Assembly: GCA_019359515.1 (NCBI GenBank)
Contig: JAHHHC010000004.1
Span: 87,136 to 151,135, forward strand
Source: Desmonostoc vinosum HA7617-LM4
GTDB lineage: Bacteria > Cyanobacteriota > Cyanobacteriia > Cyanobacteriales > Nostocaceae
Direction: 5' to 3'
DNA length: 64,000 nucleotides
In this document: positions 50,014-59,486 of the stretch, one piece after another
How the letters are laid out: the number at the start of each line of letters is the position of its first letter
How positions within the stretch are numbered: position 1 is the first letter of the stretch
Notes under the pieces: generated by a model
Database searches by the model: none
What the model was told of the DNA's origin: nothing
The model's input: only the letters and a program-made list of their open reading frames with translations
Position numbers and translations under genes: made by a program

Positions 50014-50291
50014 GCAGTGTTGACACTCCCCATCCTGAAGTTCGGGGATTCTTGGATCACGGGGAGTCCATCGACTTTACCCTCACCAAGCTTCACCTCG
50101 ACGTGCCCCGCCGATGAGTAGAGAAAATTCCGTGCGCTCTCTAGAAGCCAAAACTTTCTCAGGATTTGCCGCCCGTTGCGAGACAGGTTCCTCCACCGAA
50201 GTGCGAGCCTCTGCCTGTGTTGCGGATTCCTCTAGTCTATCAAAAAGCCGGGAAACGAAGCACGGGGCTTGTACCCATCTTTTCGGTCAAA
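50014..50291 (-). mobile_element. remnant of an IS200/IS605-type TnpB element (3' end with hairpin)
   Basis: On the minus strand a frame without a start (from about 50229 to a stop at 50083) gives EESATQAEARTSVEEPVSQR and onwards, similar in character to TnpB tails. It is followed by a GC hairpin and the end sequence GGATGGGGAGTGTCAACAC (about 50018-50036), the usual right end of cyanobacterial IS605-like elements. The transposase body is missing. It begins just after the stop of the 81-aa gene at 50287. Confidence 0.5.
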
Positions 50292-50532
50292 CACCATAGC
50301 GATTTTGATAGTAAGCCAAAATTTCCTTGACGCGTTGGCGACTTTCTGAATTGGAGTTTGCTGTCCAGGAGATACACAAACCGCTGATTTGACTTTGGCT
50401 GTAATCAAAATGTTGGTCTGACTGGGGAATTAAATCCACTTCTATTCCTGTCACTTGCCGCAGATGAGCCGCTATTTCTCGATAAACTGCTAAAGGTAAA
50501 CCAGCAAATTCAATTTTTTCTTTGGTTTCCAT
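50287..50532 (-). CDS. conserved hypothetical protein (81 aa)
   Basis: A small soluble protein: METKEKIEFAGLPLAVYREI, then LRQVTGIEVDLIPQ and QRVKEILAYYQNRYGV. No membrane segment, no domain I recognise. GGAG lies 11 bases before the ATG. It follows the PilP-like gene by 29 bases on the same strand, so both may be cotranscribed, with sigF possibly upstream. An IS605-type remnant begins immediately after its stop. Confidence 0.6.
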   Translation of the reverse strand: METKEKIEFAGLPLAVYREIAAHLRQVTGIEVDLIPQSDQHFDYSQSQISGLCISWTANSNSESRQRVKEILAYYQNRYGV

Positions 50533-50561
50533 CTTTACAAAGCTCCACCACTAATAAGATT

Positions 50562-51383
50562 TTAAAGCGGTGTGAGCAGCGAAATAGATTTATCGCTAGC
50601 AGTTGTAGCTGATGATTTTGAGTCAACTGCTCCTTCACCAACCATTTTGGCAACTTCAATGCCATATTGTTCGAGAATTACAATCGGGTTGGAGCCTTCG
50701 TTCATTTCAATGCGTTTGACTAGCACGCCGTTGGCTAATCGCTGTCCTGCCTGCACATAGCGACTTGTAGGTTCGTCTGGTACTTTGATAATTGCTTGTG
50801 GTTCCCTACCAATGAGAACTACACCAGATACCATAACTCCTCTTGCTGCATCGGGTTGTGGTGTTGGTGGTAATACAGATACTAAGGTGGGGTTAGGGAC
50901 AACTTGAGGCAAAACTCTAGGTAGAACCGGAGTTAAGCCAGGCCGCTTTGCAACTCTATTTGGTTGATTTAAAGCCACACTGCGTATTGGCAGCCTTCTT
51001 AACGTTGCTGATGCGGTTTGAATGCTGGCGGTAGGTAGGGGGGGTAACTTAGGTACGGTTTTTGTGCCTGTGGTGTTGGGTGTTGCTGCCACAGCTGAAC
51101 CAACAATTTCTGCAAAAGGATCATTCCGTCCTTGTGATATCACAACTACCCGTTCTGTAGCATTAGTTGGTTGAATTAAGTTCAGGGTTGGAGAAGCAAC
51201 TTGTGAGGTATATTTGACGGGTACTACTGGATTTTTAAACGCTTGAGCTTTTGGTAGCGACTTTGCCGCAATTTTCGGAACCGGCACCGGAGGATTAGTG
51301 GCTTGTGGTGTCTCTTCAGCAGCACACCCAGCGATCGCCAAGGTTAAAATAGCTGCAACTGTAATTTTTAAATTTTTGCCCAT
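50562..51383 (-). CDS. lipoprotein with a PilP/GspC-like C-terminal region
   Basis: A 273-aa protein with a lipoprotein signal (ITVAAILTLAIAGCAAEE, Cys at 20), a Pro-rich linker with RNDPFAEIVGS near residue 90 (the DPF motif common before PilP domains), a second Pro/Gln-rich linker and a C-terminal beta domain (VSGVVLIGREPQAIIKVPDE, YVQAGQRLANGVLVKRIEM). This is the arrangement of PilP-type type IV pilus lipoproteins, but the similarity is moderate and I give no symbol. It is 109 bases after sigF on the same strand; SigF controls pilus genes in related cyanobacteria. Confidence 0.55.
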   Translation of the reverse strand: MGKNLKITVAAILTLAIAGCAAEETPQATNPPVPVPKIAAKSLPKAQAFKNPVVPVKYTSQVASPTLNLIQPTNATERVVVISQGRNDPFAEIVGSAVAATPNTTGTKTVPKLPPLPTASIQTASATLRRLPIRSVALNQPNRVAKRPGLTPVLPRVLPQVVPNPTLVSVLPPTPQPDAARGVMVSGVVLIGREPQAIIKVPDEPTSRYVQAGQRLANGVLVKRIEMNEGSNPIVILEQYGIEVAKMVGEGAVDSKSSATTASDKSISLLTPL

Positions 51384-51492
51384 ATTTTTATCAAAGGCGA
51401 ATTCTGTTATCTTTATAACCTATATTTTTGGGATTTCAAGCATTGCTTTTAACACTTATAGCTCAGCATAATTGCGGATGCGATCGCTGGCG

Positions 51493-52269
51493 TTAATCTT
51501 CTGCAACACCCATGATATTTTTCAGCAAATCCAGTCCCTTCTTGACTTGACGAGAAACTGTGACAACGCTAATTCCCAGGTGTTCTGCTACTTGTTTTTG
51601 TGTTAAATCGTGTAGAAACACACATTCGAGTACTTCGCGGGTGCGTTTTTCTAGCTGAACCAGTGCTTGTTGGAGGCGAATTTGGTCTTCTTGTGCCAGT
51701 TGAAAGCTACGGTAGTGAGGATCTGGAACCAATTCTCCTAAACAAGTAGCGCCTTCCTCGCCATCATGCACTGGCACATCTAAACTCAAGGGAGCGCGAT
51801 TAATCCATGCTAATTTGATTTCTTGCCATTCGCTGGCAGAAACTGCTAGTGCTGCGGCTAATTCTGAGTCAGTAGGTTGGCGATTATGTTTTTCACGCCA
51901 AGAACGCGAAACTCCTATCGCCTGCTGTTGTAGCGCTAACCACCGCCGAGGAATTCTCACAGTCACGCCTTTATCTCGGAGGTAATGTTGAATTTCACCT
52001 CGAATATAAGGAGTAGCGTAGGAACTGAAGGCATGTCCCCTAGAAATTTCAAATTTTTCAATGGCTCGTATTAAACCTAAACAGCCGACTTGGAGTAAAT
52101 CTTCGTAGTTTTCCTGACATTGATTCATCCAATAATGAGCTTCTTTTCTCACAAGTCCAAAGTTGAGTTTCACCAGTTGGTTGCGAATAAGTTCTGACCG
52201 ATATTGCTGATATTCTCGCAACAACTGCCAAGTTTCATGCTTTAGTTCATTGGTAACTGCGGTAGGCAT
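51493..52269 (-). CDS. sigF: RNA polymerase sigma factor of the SigF group
   Basis: A 258-aa group 3 sigma-70 protein: region 2 motif YEDLLQVGCLGLIRAIEKFE near residues 53-72, GHAFSSYATPYIRGEIQHYL (region 2.3-2.4), and region 4 with LTQKQVAEHLGISVVTVSRQ. The layout and sequence fit SigF, the cyanobacterial sigma factor controlling motility, pili and stress genes. The ATG at 52269 (MPTAVTNELKHETW) is preferred; an alternative TTG at 52302 would add 11 residues. Next on the strand is a PilP-like lipoprotein gene. Confidence 0.85.
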   Translation of the reverse strand: MPTAVTNELKHETWQLLREYQQYRSELIRNQLVKLNFGLVRKEAHYWMNQCQENYEDLLQVGCLGLIRAIEKFEISRGHAFSSYATPYIRGEIQHYLRDKGVTVRIPRRWLALQQQAIGVSRSWREKHNRQPTDSELAAALAVSASEWQEIKLAWINRAPLSLDVPVHDGEEGATCLGELVPDPHYRSFQLAQEDQIRLQQALVQLEKRTREVLECVFLHDLTQKQVAEHLGISVVTVSRQVKKGLDLLKNIMGVAED

Positions 52270-52766
52270 AGCACTGTGTTTATTGAATAAATCAACGCTC
52301 AAGCACTCGCTTTTAAACCAAGCTGCGATTACGCGGTATTCAAGAAAAATACCGCGCTATATGTCCTAGTAATTCCTATAGCAAATCACATTTTTTTACA
52401 AATAAAATGCTATAGGTTAGGTTGGAATCGAGCAAAATTTAAATAGGCGAAATTGTTATTTCGTTTATTATTAAGCTTAGGAATAACACCAATTCTTTAA
52501 AACAAGGCTATAGATTTGAGCCTAATTTTATTAATTACGTTAGCGCAGCGGTAGCGAGTCCGCGAGCGTCATTAAAATTACGAATTACGAATTAGTACGG
52601 CCTGTAGCTTTTAACGAATCACATAGAAATAAAATATTAAATTAGTTACTAATTCTCAAACCGAGATTGTACCTAATTTAATTAATTAAGTATCATATTG
52701 AATAATAAAAATAAGGTTTGAATAAGCCAAATTCTTATTAACAGTAAAATTACGGAGAGTTTTTAA

Positions 52767-52870
52767 TAAGCTGTTCCACATATAACTTGCATAATTAGGG
52801 CGGGCAAGATGCCCACCCCACAAGAGTTTTATTTAATTTGATTATGTAATTTAGATGTTTTTTAGCTTAG
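52767..52870. repeat. 104-bp dispersed repeat, copy 2 (identical to 23637-23740)
   Basis: Identical over 104 bases to the copy 29 kb away and in the same orientation; flanks differ immediately at both ends. The core hairpin is GGGCGGGCA-aga-TGCCCACCC. Confidence 0.9.
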
Positions 52871-52935
52871 TTGTAATTTAGTTTTGAAAAATTAGTAAAT
52901 GCCAATAGAAATCACTATGTATATTCACGCAAGCT

Positions 52936-52960
52936 AATAAAAAAAGGGCTAAATGCCCTT
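52936..52960 (-). terminator. Rho-independent terminator downstream of psbO
   Basis: On the minus strand: AAAGGGC, loop ATTTA, GCCCTTT followed by T-rich sequence (seven A on the plus strand at 52938-52944). It is about 210 bases after the psbO stop, so the psbO message would have a long 3' leader-free tail. Confidence 0.65.
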
Positions 52961-53168
52961 TGTTTAAATTAGTGTTTATGTATTGAGCAATGAGTAACGA
53001 GTTTTAAGTAATAATTTTTTACAAAACTCAGTACTGAGTCCTAAGTCCCTCGGTTGATAGTAAATTAAAACTTACTCAGTACTTATGCACTTGGTAAAAG
53101 CCCTGACGTCACTTGCTACAATGCGAGCCTTTTAACTCAGCACTTCTTTACTCAGCACTCAAAAGAGT

Positions 53169-54002
53169 TTAGCCACGAGTTGGTTCAACACGGGCATAGA
53201 ATATACCACGAATCTTAACTTCTTTAGGTTCGCCAGCACCTAAGTCGGTATCAGATGGCTGTTCGCTCTCGAAAGTACCAGCAATTTCACCACTAGAGCT
53301 GTCTATTTTAGCTATCTGTAGAGAAATCTGACCATCGAGATTTTCAGCACGTTTAACGTTGGTACGAGTCAGTTCTTCATCATCTGCTTGGGCAGGAAGA
53401 GCCACAGCATTATCATAACCACTGACTACACCACGACCTTTAGGATCTAGGAAGGCAGCACCACGATAGGAAGGAACTTTAAATTTACCTTCAAAATCGG
53501 TGGAGGTGTTAATGCTGGTCAAATCGGGTTGTGTTTGAGCAACCAAGTTTTTGATGGTGAAGAGGAAAGGAACTCGCTCACCACCAGGAAGTTGTACTGT
53601 AATGGCTTGGAAGTCAAGACCATCTGTTTCCACAAAGGTGAGGCTTTTATCTGAATTAATTTTCAGATCACCTTGCACTTGGTCAATGGTGGAAGTGTAT
53701 CTAGTCAGCAATTTGCCAGCAACAAATTCTGCTTCTTGTCGTTTATTGGCTGGTTCTTCTTTTACAAAGAAACTGGTTGGCTCCAAACAAAGCTCTTTAA
53801 TGGCGTAGGACTGGCTAGAATCGATGGGAATCGAGCCACGGCTTGTTTCTGTTAGTTGAGGGCATTTGTTAGCCAAGCCAGTGCCCCGAATTTGTTCGTA
53901 AGTGAGTATCTCCCTAGTGCTAGTAGAAGAACCATCACTACATGCAGTTATTAGCCCCAGGCACAAAGCCAAGAATGCAACAATTAGAGCGCGATACCTC
54001 AT
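53169..54002 (-). CDS. psbO: photosystem II manganese-stabilising protein
   Basis: A 277-aa lumenal protein: a signal peptide with a lipobox-like end (ALIVAFLALCLGLITACSD), the PsbO start LTYEQIRGTGLANKCPQLTE, then GKLLTRYTSTIDQVQGDLKI and RGVVSGYDNAVALPAQADDE. The two cysteines (CPQL and ELCLEP) form the known disulfide. PsbO stabilises the oxygen-evolving Mn cluster. GAGG is 8 bases upstream of the ATG. Confidence 0.97.
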   Translation of the reverse strand: MRYRALIVAFLALCLGLITACSDGSSTSTREILTYEQIRGTGLANKCPQLTETSRGSIPIDSSQSYAIKELCLEPTSFFVKEEPANKRQEAEFVAGKLLTRYTSTIDQVQGDLKINSDKSLTFVETDGLDFQAITVQLPGGERVPFLFTIKNLVAQTQPDLTSINTSTDFEGKFKVPSYRGAAFLDPKGRGVVSGYDNAVALPAQADDEELTRTNVKRAENLDGQISLQIAKIDSSSGEIAGTFESEQPSDTDLGAGEPKEVKIRGIFYARVEPTRG

Positions 54003-54181
54003 TGGTCAACCTCAATGTCAAAAATTAATATCTAAATGTGAGAGTTTGGGCGCATCGATGAGTACGCCCCAACACAGAGCGGCATAAGTCCTGGCCTCAA
54101 AAGGCGCGAAGAGTTGGGCTTTACTTCGCGCTTTGCTCATGCCATGGGCAAAAGCAGCGTTGCCTAAGTCGTTCTGTAGTA

Positions 54182-54204
54182 TGTATGTAATGCAACTACA
54201 TACA
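54182..54204. promoter_or_regulatory. perfect inverted repeat upstream of psbO
   Basis: TGTATGTA-atgcaac-TACATACA (8-bp arms, 7-bp spacer) lies about 180 bases before the psbO start. It could be a regulator site or a hairpin in the leader. Function is inferred only. Confidence 0.35.
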
Positions 54205-54392
54205 GCCCATTGTTTGATGGGGAAATCAGCCAGATCATACGATTTTTTTTAACTCAAAATCAAAGCACTCTAGGATTAACCAAGAATTTGCGATCGCGTT
54301 TAGCTATTGTAGAGGCTGTACTAAACGCCACCGCTCTGTTTCGGAGGCGATTTTTAAAGATGCTGGCTTGGCGAAATGTTTCTTAATGTCTT

Positions 54393-54480
54393 TGGGGAAT
54401 GGGGAATGGGGAATGGGGACGTGGGGACGCGGGGACGCGGAGAAATTATCTCCCTCATCTCCCTCATCTCCCTCATCCCC
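54393..54480. repeat. composite minisatellite, copy 2
   Basis: Reads GGGGAAT units, GGGGACGC units, GGAGAAATTATCTCC, then CTCATCTCC units. The order matches the complement of 40219-40287. The two halves surround a short palindrome (GGAGAAATTATCTCC). Confidence 0.7.
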
Positions 54481-54515
54481 TGGTTGGTGAGCGAAGTCGA
54501 ACCACATCCCTAAAA

Positions 54516-55325
54516 TTAACCAAACCGTCCGCTGATGTAGTCTGCTGTCTCTTCTGAGGTGGGGGAGTTAAACATTTGTGTGGTGGAACCGACTTCGACT
54601 AATTTCCCTCGCCGTTTGCCACTTTCGTCAGTTTCTGTGTTGAAGAATGCGGTTAAATCTGATATGCGTGTGGCTTGTTGCATGTTGTGAGTCACCATGA
54701 TGATCGTGTACTGTTCTTTGAGTTCTGTACACAATTCTTCAATTTCTCTGGTGGAAATCGGATCTAGGGCAGAACAGGGTTCATCCATTAATAATACATC
54801 TGGTTTCATGGCGATCGCTCTGGCAATACACAGACGTTGTTGCTGTCCTCCTGATAAATCTGTGCCTTTTGATTTCAGTTTATCTTTGACTTCATCCCAA
54901 ATAGCTGCCCGTCTGAGCGACTCTTCTACTAGTTCGTCTATGTTGCCTTTATAACCGTTGGCGCGTGGCCCAAAAGCAATGTTTTCGTATATCGATTTGG
55001 GAAAAGGGTTTGGTCTTTGAAATACCATCCCCACTTGACGCCGTAGCTTTACCGGATTTGTTCTGCTGTCGTAGATGTTTCTACCCCGATAATTTAGCTG
55101 TCCTGCAACTTTGGCTCCTGGGATTAAATCATTCATGCGATTGAAGCAGCGCAATAAGGTGCTTTTACCGCATCCTGAAGGGCCAATAAAAGCTACGATT
55201 TTCTTTTCAGGAAGTTCCATGTTTACTTCCGTCAGCGCCATAAAGCCACCATAATAAACTCTGACGCCTTGAGCGTGAAAAATAGCTGTATCTTGTCTAT
55301 TTTGAACTGTATTGTTCGCGCGCAT
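54516..55325 (-). CDS. pstB: phosphate import ATP-binding protein PstB
   Basis: A 269-aa ABC ATPase (from ATG 55325): Walker [14 protein letters not shown], the Q-loop [20 protein letters not shown], signature [16 protein letters not shown] and Walker [15 protein letters not shown], then MVTHNMQQA. This is the typical PstB set for phosphate import with PstA and PstC. AGGGG lies 10-11 bases upstream; an ATG at 55361 would add 12 residues. It is transcribed away from the sbpA-like/pstS/pstC/pstA genes and separated from them by about 840 bases, so it is not in their operon. Confidence 0.92.
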   Translation of the reverse strand: MRANNTVQNRQDTAIFHAQGVRVYYGGFMALTEVNMELPEKKIVAFIGPSGCGKSTLLRCFNRMNDLIPGAKVAGQLNYRGRNIYDSRTNPVKLRRQVGMVFQRPNPFPKSIYENIAFGPRANGYKGNIDELVEESLRRAAIWDEVKDKLKSKGTDLSGGQQQRLCIARAIAMKPDVLLMDEPCSALDPISTREIEELCTELKEQYTIIMVTHNMQQATRISDLTAFFNTETDESGKRRGKLVEVGSTTQMFNSPTSEETADYISGRFG

Positions 55326-56167
55326 ACCCTGTATTACCCCTATATATTGATGACAAGCCATTAGTTAGATTTTCCATTCAAGCACTATTAGCAAGAGATA
55401 CATAATAGTCAGTTATGGCTAAAGTTGCTCTTGTTATTTATGTCTTGAATTGACCAATTTAACTAGGGAATTAGAAGCAAGCAGAATAATATATAGCAAC
55501 TTATATTAATACATTATTTTTTAGTTAATAATGTTTAATCTTTGGCTATTTTTATATTTTTAAATTGGCAAATCTTAAATTTAAGATTATTGCTTTATCT
55601 ACCTCAAAATATTGAAATAAATAATTTTTTAATCCAAAAAGTTACATTTGTTGTTATAATCTCCACTAACTTGATTGTTTTACAGTATATTATTGGTAGA
55701 TCAGTATCACATATTAATTCTGAAAAAGCAACTATTCCTCTGACAATAGTCTAAGAAGTTGTTTGAGAAGCGTTAGAATTCGCGGCTACACAAGCAAAGA
55801 GGTAATGCAAGAGGCTACTGGAATAAACTCACAATACCAAATTTTATCAAGCAGTTATGGTTTGGGTATCAAGTCAAAAATATGCTAATTATGAGAATCG
55901 TGGTGGGTTAATAAGCTCTTAAACGTAGTTCGGGATGGCTTTTCAGACTTTGCATAGTGCCTGGTAGTAGCTTGGCTATTTTTAAGTATTTATGGTCAAT
56001 TGCTTACTTAGTAAAAAAAAATGAAGCTAAATGATAACTATTGTTCTAAAAGCTTTACAATACTTATAATTTACTGTATTCCGACCAATGTATCGTATTT
56101 TCAATGATGAACTCTAAATAGCGAGTCTCAATATACAACGCGGTTAAAAAATTACTTAGTTAGAGAA
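55326..56167. other. 842-bp region between pstB and the sulfate-binding-protein gene
   Basis: Divergent promoters for pstB and the sbpA-pst operon must lie here. No Pho box matched convincingly. A frame at 55542-55754 is AT-rich, has no ribosome site and is rejected. A fragment like the long hairpin repeat (GAATTCGCGGCTACACAAGC) occurs near 55778. Confidence 0.45.
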
Positions 56168-57274
56168 ATGCTAGCTTCTATTGTGAAATTGTTACAGACG
56201 ATACAACTTTTGTGCCAAGGTATAACTATAAATTGGTTGAAGAGACGCCGTGTACAAAGTTTTGTGAGTCTATTGTTAGTAGGCACTATTTTAAGTGTAG
56301 CGATCGCTGCCTGCTCTGAAAGTATTTTAGCTACTAAAACTGACGTTAAACTGAAGCTTGTTTCTTTCTCAGTGACAAAAGCTGCTCATGACCAAATAAT
56401 TCCCAAGTTTATAGAAAAGTGGCAGCAAGAACATAAACAAAACGTCACTTTTGAGCAGAGTTATGGGGGTTCTGGCGCTCAAACAGCTGCTGTGATTGCT
56501 GGTACACAAGAAGCAGATATAGTACATCTGGCACTGCCTTTAGATGTCAATAAAATTCAGCAAGCAGGTTTGATTAAATCAGGTTGGGAAATTAAATCAC
56601 CTCGAAATGGTATTGTTAGTAGATCTGTTGCTGCGATCGTGACTCGTGAAGGCAACCCCAAGAATATTAAGACTTGGCAAGACTTAGCAAAAGATGGTGT
56701 GAAATTAATAGCTGCTAACCCAAAAACCTCTGGGATTGCTATCTGGGAATTCTTGGCTTTGTGGGGTTCAGTCACTCAAACAGGAAAAGATGAGGCAACA
56801 GCATTAGATTATGTTACCAAAGTTTATAAAAATACTCCTGTACTGACAAAAGATGCTCGTGAAGCTAGCGATTTATTTTTTCAAAAAAATCAGGGAGATG
56901 TATTAATTAACTACGAAAATGAGGTGATTTTGGCAAAGAAAACTGGGCCAAAACTGCCTTACATTGTACCACAAGTGAATATTTCGATTGATACTCCTGT
57001 GGCGATCGTTGATAAAAATGTTGATCAGCACAACACAAGACAAGTTGCAGAAGCATTTGTTGAGTTCCTTTACTCAGCAGAAGCCCAACGGGAATTCGCT
57101 AAATTACAATATCGTCCTGTTAATCCTACTGTTACTCAAGAAGTAACGTCTCAATATCCTCAAATTCAAACTTTATTTACATCTCAAGATTTAGGTGGTT
57201 GGGATAGTATACAGAAAAAGTTTTTTGAGGATGGGGCAATTTTTGATAAGATTCAAGCTGCTAAGAAAGCATGA
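56168..57274 (+). CDS. sulfate/thiosulfate ABC-type substrate-binding protein
   Basis: A 368-aa protein. The N-terminus is long and polar (28 residues), then a lipoprotein signal (FVSLLLVGTILSVAIAAC). The mature domain is the SbpA/CysP fold: KLVSFSVTKAAHDQIIPKFI, FEQSYGGSGAQTAAVIAG, VAAIVTREGNPKNIKTWQDL and the sulfate-site block ANPKTSGIAIWEFLALWGSV. From its sequence it binds sulfate (or thiosulfate) for a CysTWA importer, but it sits next to phosphate transport genes. There is no CysT, CysW or CysA in the window. It is therefore either a sulfate protein cotranscribed with pst or a phosphate-stress responsive protein. Confidence 0.82.
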   Translation: MLASIVKLLQTIQLLCQGITINWLKRRRVQSFVSLLLVGTILSVAIAACSESILATKTDVKLKLVSFSVTKAAHDQIIPKFIEKWQQEHKQNVTFEQSYGGSGAQTAAVIAGTQEADIVHLALPLDVNKIQQAGLIKSGWEIKSPRNGIVSRSVAAIVTREGNPKNIKTWQDLAKDGVKLIAANPKTSGIAIWEFLALWGSVTQTGKDEATALDYVTKVYKNTPVLTKDAREASDLFFQKNQGDVLINYENEVILAKKTGPKLPYIVPQVNISIDTPVAIVDKNVDQHNTRQVAEAFVEFLYSAEAQREFAKLQYRPVNPTVTQEVTSQYPQIQTLFTSQDLGGWDSIQKKFFEDGAIFDKIQAAKKA

Positions 57275-57292
57275 ATATAAATATAGCTTGTA

Positions 57293-57454
57293 GCGATTAG
57301 AAATCGCGCGCCAGTTGCTTCAAGTCGGCAAAGCCGCCCAACGCACTGGCTTGGCTACACAGACAAAACCCACCTCCGTGGGTTTCAAGACCTTAATTTT
57401 CCATTAGCTCACGAAGGTGGACTTCGCTTGTGTAGCAGCGAATTTTATTCGTCC
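57293..57454. repeat. long imperfect hairpin repeat, copy 2, carrying a 45-bp insertion
   Basis: Same structure as 24754-24870 (ACAAAACCCACCTCCGTGG arm and its partner). Between AAATCGCG and GCTACAC it has an extra CGCCAGTTGCTTCAAGTCGG-type block of about 45 bp (57309-57353). The insertion itself is repetitive in character, so one repeat has landed in another. Confidence 0.7.
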
Positions 57455-57490
57455 AAAACTTTTCTACGAACCTAATTTCACTTACAAAGT

Positions 57491-58492
57491 ATGAACTTTA
57501 TTAGCTCATTGAAGGACAAATTATTACTAGTAGCTTTAATGTTTACTGCCTACGGTGTGACTAGTTGTAACAGCAGTGAAGAATTAAAAAGTCAGGTGAG
57601 TATTGATGGTGCAGCTGTGGGTTTTCCTATTTCTTTAGCAGTTGCAGAACAATACGGAAAGGTTAAGCCCGATGCTAAAGTTAGCGTTGCTTCAAGTGGC
57701 ACTGGTGGTGGAATTAGTAAATTTTGTGCTGGCGATATTGATATTGTTGGCGCTTCTCGTACTATTAAGGATGAAGAAATCAAAAAATGTAAAGGTAAAA
57801 ATATAGAATTTGTGGAGTTGCCTATTGCTTTAGATGGTATTGCTGTAATTGCTAACCGTCAAAATAATTTTGCTAAATGTTTAACTATTAAGGAGTTAGA
57901 CAAAATCTGGAGCGCTAAATCAGATGGTAAAATTTTAACTTGGAATCAAGTTAACCCTAAATTTCCTAACCAAAAACTGAAGTTATATGCTCCAGCTTCT
58001 GACACTGGAACATTTGATTATATGACTCAAGCTGTGACTGGCAAAGCGAAGAATGGTCGTACAGATTACACTCCAAGCCATAATCAAAATCTTTTAGTAC
58101 AAGGGGTGTCAGGTGATGCTTCAGCATTAGGTTATGTCGGGATATCTTACTATATTCAAAACCAAGAAAAACTCAATTTAGTTGCCGTAGAAAGCCCTTC
58201 AGGAAAGTGTGAAAAACCAGTTCCCATAGATAATGTCGTCAAAAATATCTACACACCTTTGTCTCGTCCATTGTTTATTTATGTTAGTAAAAAGTCATTA
58301 GATAGCAAGCCATCTGTTAAAGAATTTGTGGAGTTTTATTTAGAAAATTCTTGGAAGTGGGTTGATAGTGTTGGTTATGTAGCGTTACCTGATGAAGCTT
58401 ACGTTAAAGTGAAACGAAAGCTAGCTACTGGTGAAACTGGTACAAAATTCAAAAAAGCAAAACCAGGTCAACCAATCACAAACTTTATTTAA
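57491..58492 (+). CDS. pstS: phosphate-type ABC substrate-binding lipoprotein (second PstS)
   Basis: A 333-aa protein with a lipobox signal (LLVALMFTAYGVTSCNS). It has the PstS fold with SSGTGGGISKFCAGDIDIVG, ASRTIKDEE, VELPIALDGIAVIANRQNN and the ending ATGETGTKFKK. In the first loop the sequence is DGAAVGFPISLAV, where the first PstS and most others have DGSSTVFPI; the Ser-Ser-Thr phosphate contact is replaced. It precedes pstC by 38 bases and follows the sulfate-type gene by about 215 bases. This altered loop may change affinity or ligand. Confidence 0.9.
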   Translation: MNFISSLKDKLLLVALMFTAYGVTSCNSSEELKSQVSIDGAAVGFPISLAVAEQYGKVKPDAKVSVASSGTGGGISKFCAGDIDIVGASRTIKDEEIKKCKGKNIEFVELPIALDGIAVIANRQNNFAKCLTIKELDKIWSAKSDGKILTWNQVNPKFPNQKLKLYAPASDTGTFDYMTQAVTGKAKNGRTDYTPSHNQNLLVQGVSGDASALGYVGISYYIQNQEKLNLVAVESPSGKCEKPVPIDNVVKNIYTPLSRPLFIYVSKKSLDSKPSVKEFVEFYLENSWKWVDSVGYVALPDEAYVKVKRKLATGETGTKFKKAKPGQPITNFI

Positions 58493-58530
58493 ACGAAATC
58501 TGAATTATGGGAGTTTAAATTTAACAGTTT

Positions 58531-59472
58531 ATGCAAAGTACAAATCCTCAAGACGATTTTTACCAAACATCCAGAGAGTCACTGGATAAAAATGTATCTG
58601 AAGATATTTTAGAAAAGATTGTTGCAGTGATTTTATTTGCCTGTGCTTTAGTTTCTGTTTTGACTACCTTTGGGATTGTCATAATTATCTTTCAAGAAAC
58701 ATTTAGTTTTTTCCAAGAAGTTTCGTTTGCTGAATTCTTTTTAGATACAAAATGGACACCTCTATTTGCAGATAGGCATTTTGGGATTTGGCCCTTAATG
58801 AGTGGTACTTTTTTAACTACAGCGATCGCTATGGCGGTTGCTATTCCTTTAGGTTTATCTTCTGCCATATATTTGAGTGAATATGCTCAACCTAAAGTAG
58901 CAGCCATTTTACGTCCAGCAGTAGAACTTTTGGCAGGAATACCAACAGTAGTATATGGTTACTTTGCGCTGTTGTTTGTCACGCCATTGCTACGAAATAT
59001 TATTCCTGTGGAAATATTCAACGCCTTAAGTGCGGGGTTAATGATGGGAGTAATGATTACTCCTACTGTTGGTTCTATTAGCTTAGATGCTATTCAAGCA
59101 GTGCCGCGTTCTTTACGAGAAGGATCTGACGCTTTAGGAATTACTAAGCTAGAAGGCATTTTTAAAATAGTCCTTCCAGCTGCGCTTTCTGGAATTATAG
59201 CCTCGATTATTTTGGGTATTTCGAGAGCTGTGGGTGAAACGATGACTGTCCTCATTGCTGCTGGACAACAGCCAAAACTAACCATTAACTTTGCAGAATC
59301 AATAGAAACAATGACAGCCTACATGGCACAAATTTCTGGTGGTGATAGTCCGCGTGGTAGCCTAAATTTTAAGACTTTATATGCTGTAGGTGCTGTTTTG
59401 TTTTTAATTACCCTAGCTTTGAATATTATTAGCTATTGGGTTGCCAATCGTTTTAAAGAAAAGTATGACTAA
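58531..59472 (+). CDS. pstC: phosphate ABC transporter permease PstC
   Basis: A 313-aa permease with six membrane segments. The PstC-type start region has [20 protein letters not shown], followed by [20 protein letters not shown]. The EAA-type loop that contacts PstB is [20 protein letters not shown], and the end is [20 protein letters not shown]. With PstA it forms the membrane channel. It starts 38 bases after pstS and ends 14 before pstA. Confidence 0.93.
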   Translation: MQSTNPQDDFYQTSRESLDKNVSEDILEKIVAVILFACALVSVLTTFGIVIIIFQETFSFFQEVSFAEFFLDTKWTPLFADRHFGIWPLMSGTFLTTAIAMAVAIPLGLSSAIYLSEYAQPKVAAILRPAVELLAGIPTVVYGYFALLFVTPLLRNIIPVEIFNALSAGLMMGVMITPTVGSISLDAIQAVPRSLREGSDALGITKLEGIFKIVLPAALSGIIASIILGISRAVGETMTVLIAAGQQPKLTINFAESIETMTAYMAQISGGDSPRGSLNFKTLYAVGAVLFLITLALNIISYWVANRFKEKYD

Positions 59473-59486
59473 GAGGCATAAATATA

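Larger units (their letters stand above)
52270..53168. other. 899-bp region between sigF and psbO with repeats and a terminator
   Basis: Holds the GCG-rich repeat GTTAGCGCAGCGGTAGCGAG (about 52543), the second 104-bp repeat (52767-52870), the psbO terminator (52936-52960) and the sigF promoter. No gene is seen. A TACTCAGCACTTATG-like degenerate segment runs from about 53030 to 53160. Confidence 0.5.
54003..54515. other. 513-bp region between psbO and pstB
   Basis: Contains the psbO promoter, the inverted repeat at 54182-54204 and the second composite minisatellite at 54393-54480. A 67-codon frame (54304-54507) is mostly made from the minisatellite (GDEGDEGDEGD) and is not called a gene. Confidence 0.5.

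Noticed and set aside
54304..54507. 67-codon minus-strand frame
   Set aside because: Mostly a translation of the composite minisatellite (GDEGDEGDEGD).
55542..55754. 70-codon plus-strand frame
   Set aside because: Very AT-rich, no ribosome site and no domain; it lies in a promoter region.
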